A stretch of 64,000 nt of DNA from NCBI GenBank assembly GCA_027625915.1, contig JANTQA010000023.1:7254001-7318000 (forward strand), given 5' to 3'. The DNA comes from Anaeramoeba flamelloides. Its lineage: Eukaryota > Metamonada > Anaeramoebidae. Position numbers and translations under genes: made by a program. Below, one piece after another: positions 62,444 through 64,000 of this stretch; position 1 is the stretch's first letter, and every line of letters starts with the position of its first letter. The notes beneath the pieces are model-generated. The model did no database searches. It was not told where the DNA came from and worked only from the letters and a program-made list of their open reading frames with translations.

Positions 62444-64000
62444 TCAACAGAATATTTTTATATGGCATTGCAAGGATATATTTTTTATGTATACCCACCA
62501 TCATGAAAAAACACCCCTTTCAACTTTAAATGGTTATTTAGTTAGTTTTTTTTTTTTTTTTAAACCCACCTAACCTATACCATAAAAAAAAAGTTTAACT
62601 AAAACAAATTTGATACTTGAAAAAATGGATCGAATATTAGTTTGAAAAGTTGTAGTTTAAACACCAAATTCACTAAATTTAAAGAATCAATAGCAGCATA
62701 TATACCATAAAACTCACCGAAATTGGAAGTTGTCATTGTTTATTCAACTTTTATTTCCTTCTCTTAAATTATACACATTGAAAAATGGTTGTCTTAATTT
62801 TATTTATTTATTTTTTTTTGATAAATTTAATAAATTAAAACTTTGATTTTTACAAAAGTGTGGACCGAAAAAAAAAATTATGAAAAATGAAAACATATTT
62901 TTTACGAATTCACAGTTAAATTTCCAGCCAAAGTATTTAAAAAAAAAAACAAAATAAAAATTAGATTTTGATAAAAAATAATTTTTTTTAGTCAAAGATA
63001 ATTTTTATTTGATCGAATACAAATGGATCTGATCCATATTTTTAGAGTTTATTCATATTATATTCAATCATTTTTTGAACATGTTTTTTTATGACAAATC
63101 TTATTCAAATCCAACTATTTTTGATCTTTTCAAAAAAAAAAAATGTTACTTAGCACAGGTATGAAAAAATAAAATTGAAAATTCCAAGTTAGAAAAAAAT
63201 ATTACTTCAATTATCATTCCATCCTTGTTAATCGAGTTTATTCACTATTTAATCAACATACAAGTTCTTAAATTTTTGTGGGCTGTTGTATTTATTACTG
63301 TTAATAGTGTTGTAATCTTTAAAGGATTATAATTGAGGAAAAAAAGGTCTATCATATGGTAAAAAAATTTAAGTGGGGTTAACAATGAATTTTCTTCGAA
63401 TTTAACTTTAGGATATTTTTTTTTGGAATAGATGTTGACTCATAGTTTTGAAAAAAACTCTACACATCTAAAAAAAACGAAACACAGAAAAAAAATAATT
63501 GATTATAAATATTCCTTGTCAGTGGTGTTGTTTTATTGTTGAGATAAAACGAAAACTAAAAAAAAAAATTAGTTTATTTTAATATTGAAAAAATAAACGA
63601 ACAAAAGTGTCTTTTAGGTAGTGTGAGGTATCATAGAGTACCCAAATTTTACATAAAATAGTAAAAACTATATGCTAAATTCCAAAAATATGGGGCGATT
63701 TTTCATCCTAAAAAAAATTGTTTAATTGTTTTGTTTTTTAATTTGTATAATAATATGTTTTACTAAAGTGTTTTGAGATAATAACCAAAGTAGATTAATA
63801 AATAAAAATAAAGTGTAATCATTTTATTTTTTGAAAGGCAAATGAAAAAAGAAAAAAATATTACAAAAAAGGTCTTTCTTCAATTTAGAAATTTGGCTTA
63901 TAAATTCGGGCACCTAGTTCCCCACTCTGAGGGCTGTAGAATACCAATTATTAATCACAGATTGTGTATTTTTTATAAACTATTAAATAGTTAAAGGGGC

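Larger units (their letters stand above)
58562..64000. other. Spacer upstream of EF-1alpha, no firm gene
   Basis: 58562-59100 should contain the EF-1alpha promoter and 5' UTR; no motif is recognised. 59550-59770 is a less AT-rich patch without a reading frame. 60385-60560 carries a better-than-chance minus-strand reading (SKKAQARIQISKANDRKMGK, then SLRNIIEEDKTELIFLKP) that might be one exon. It opens after AAG and closes at a stop, but the family is unknown. R5 copy 2 and R4 copy 2 follow. 62450-64000 shows only AT-rich DNA. Confidence 0.5.

Noticed and set aside
48-64000. CRISPR array, rRNA genes, or reverse-transcriptase-bearing elements
   Set aside because: No regularly spaced identical repeats, no rRNA-like conserved blocks and no RT, integrase or capsid motifs were seen on either strand.

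Overview
The window is a very AT-rich piece of nuclear DNA from a free-living unicellular eukaryote. GT-AG introns in phase, a eukaryotic EF-1alpha, a Piezo channel, a tau-tubulin-kinase-like (CK1 group) kinase and a G-protein gamma subunit all point to a protist nucleus. The acidic or Lys/Asn-rich low-complexity proteins, very AT-rich spacers and gene set would suit an amoeba such as Anaeramoeba. That placement is inference; nothing in the sequence proves the genus.

Region by region. 1-1978 is repeat-derived spacer. 1979-13470 (+) is one Piezo mechanosensitive channel gene in two coding exons: a 587-base first exon and a 7.7-kb second exon split by a 3.2-kb intron, 2760 aa in total. 13471-19951 is gene-poor, with a near-perfect 0.73-kb fold-back and two inverted copies of a transposon-like family. 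19952-22330 (+) encodes a 792-aa protein of unknown function with two poly-Glu blocks and a C-terminal Cys-Cys. 27161-27802 (+) encodes an RWDD1/Gir2-type RWD protein. 30557-30901 (-) encodes a 114-aa protein ending in a CaaX box. 33153-40957 (-) is a six-exon tau-tubulin-kinase-like gene whose last intron is 6.1 kb and loaded with repeats. 41-53.3 kb has no convincing protein gene but holds a degenerate tRNA-like sequence and many small transposons, including one nested in another. 53321-53633 (-) is a two-exon, 59-aa heterotrimeric G-protein gamma subunit. 57221-58561 (-) is EF-1alpha. 58.6-64 kb is mostly spacer with two more repeat copies.

How the genes relate: there is no operon and no evidence of a shared pathway. 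Piezo (calcium-permeable mechanosensing), G-gamma and the CaaX protein are all membrane-signalling components; EF-1alpha and the RWDD1/Gir2-like protein both belong to the translation machinery. Their proximity is probably incidental.

The most unusual signal is in the non-coding DNA. At least five different terminal-inverted-repeat families (about 0.42-0.87 kb, at 25.8, 38.5, 46.3, 50.1, 51.0, 52.2, 54.1 and 62.0 kb) share the same terminal architecture: a short terminal box, A-rich runs, one or two GGACA-like boxes in several families, and a roughly 20-base subterminal motif resembling AATTGGGAACATTACTGAAA, inward-facing at both ends. Their interiors are unrelated by eye. This looks like a set of non-autonomous elements served by one transposase that is not in the window.
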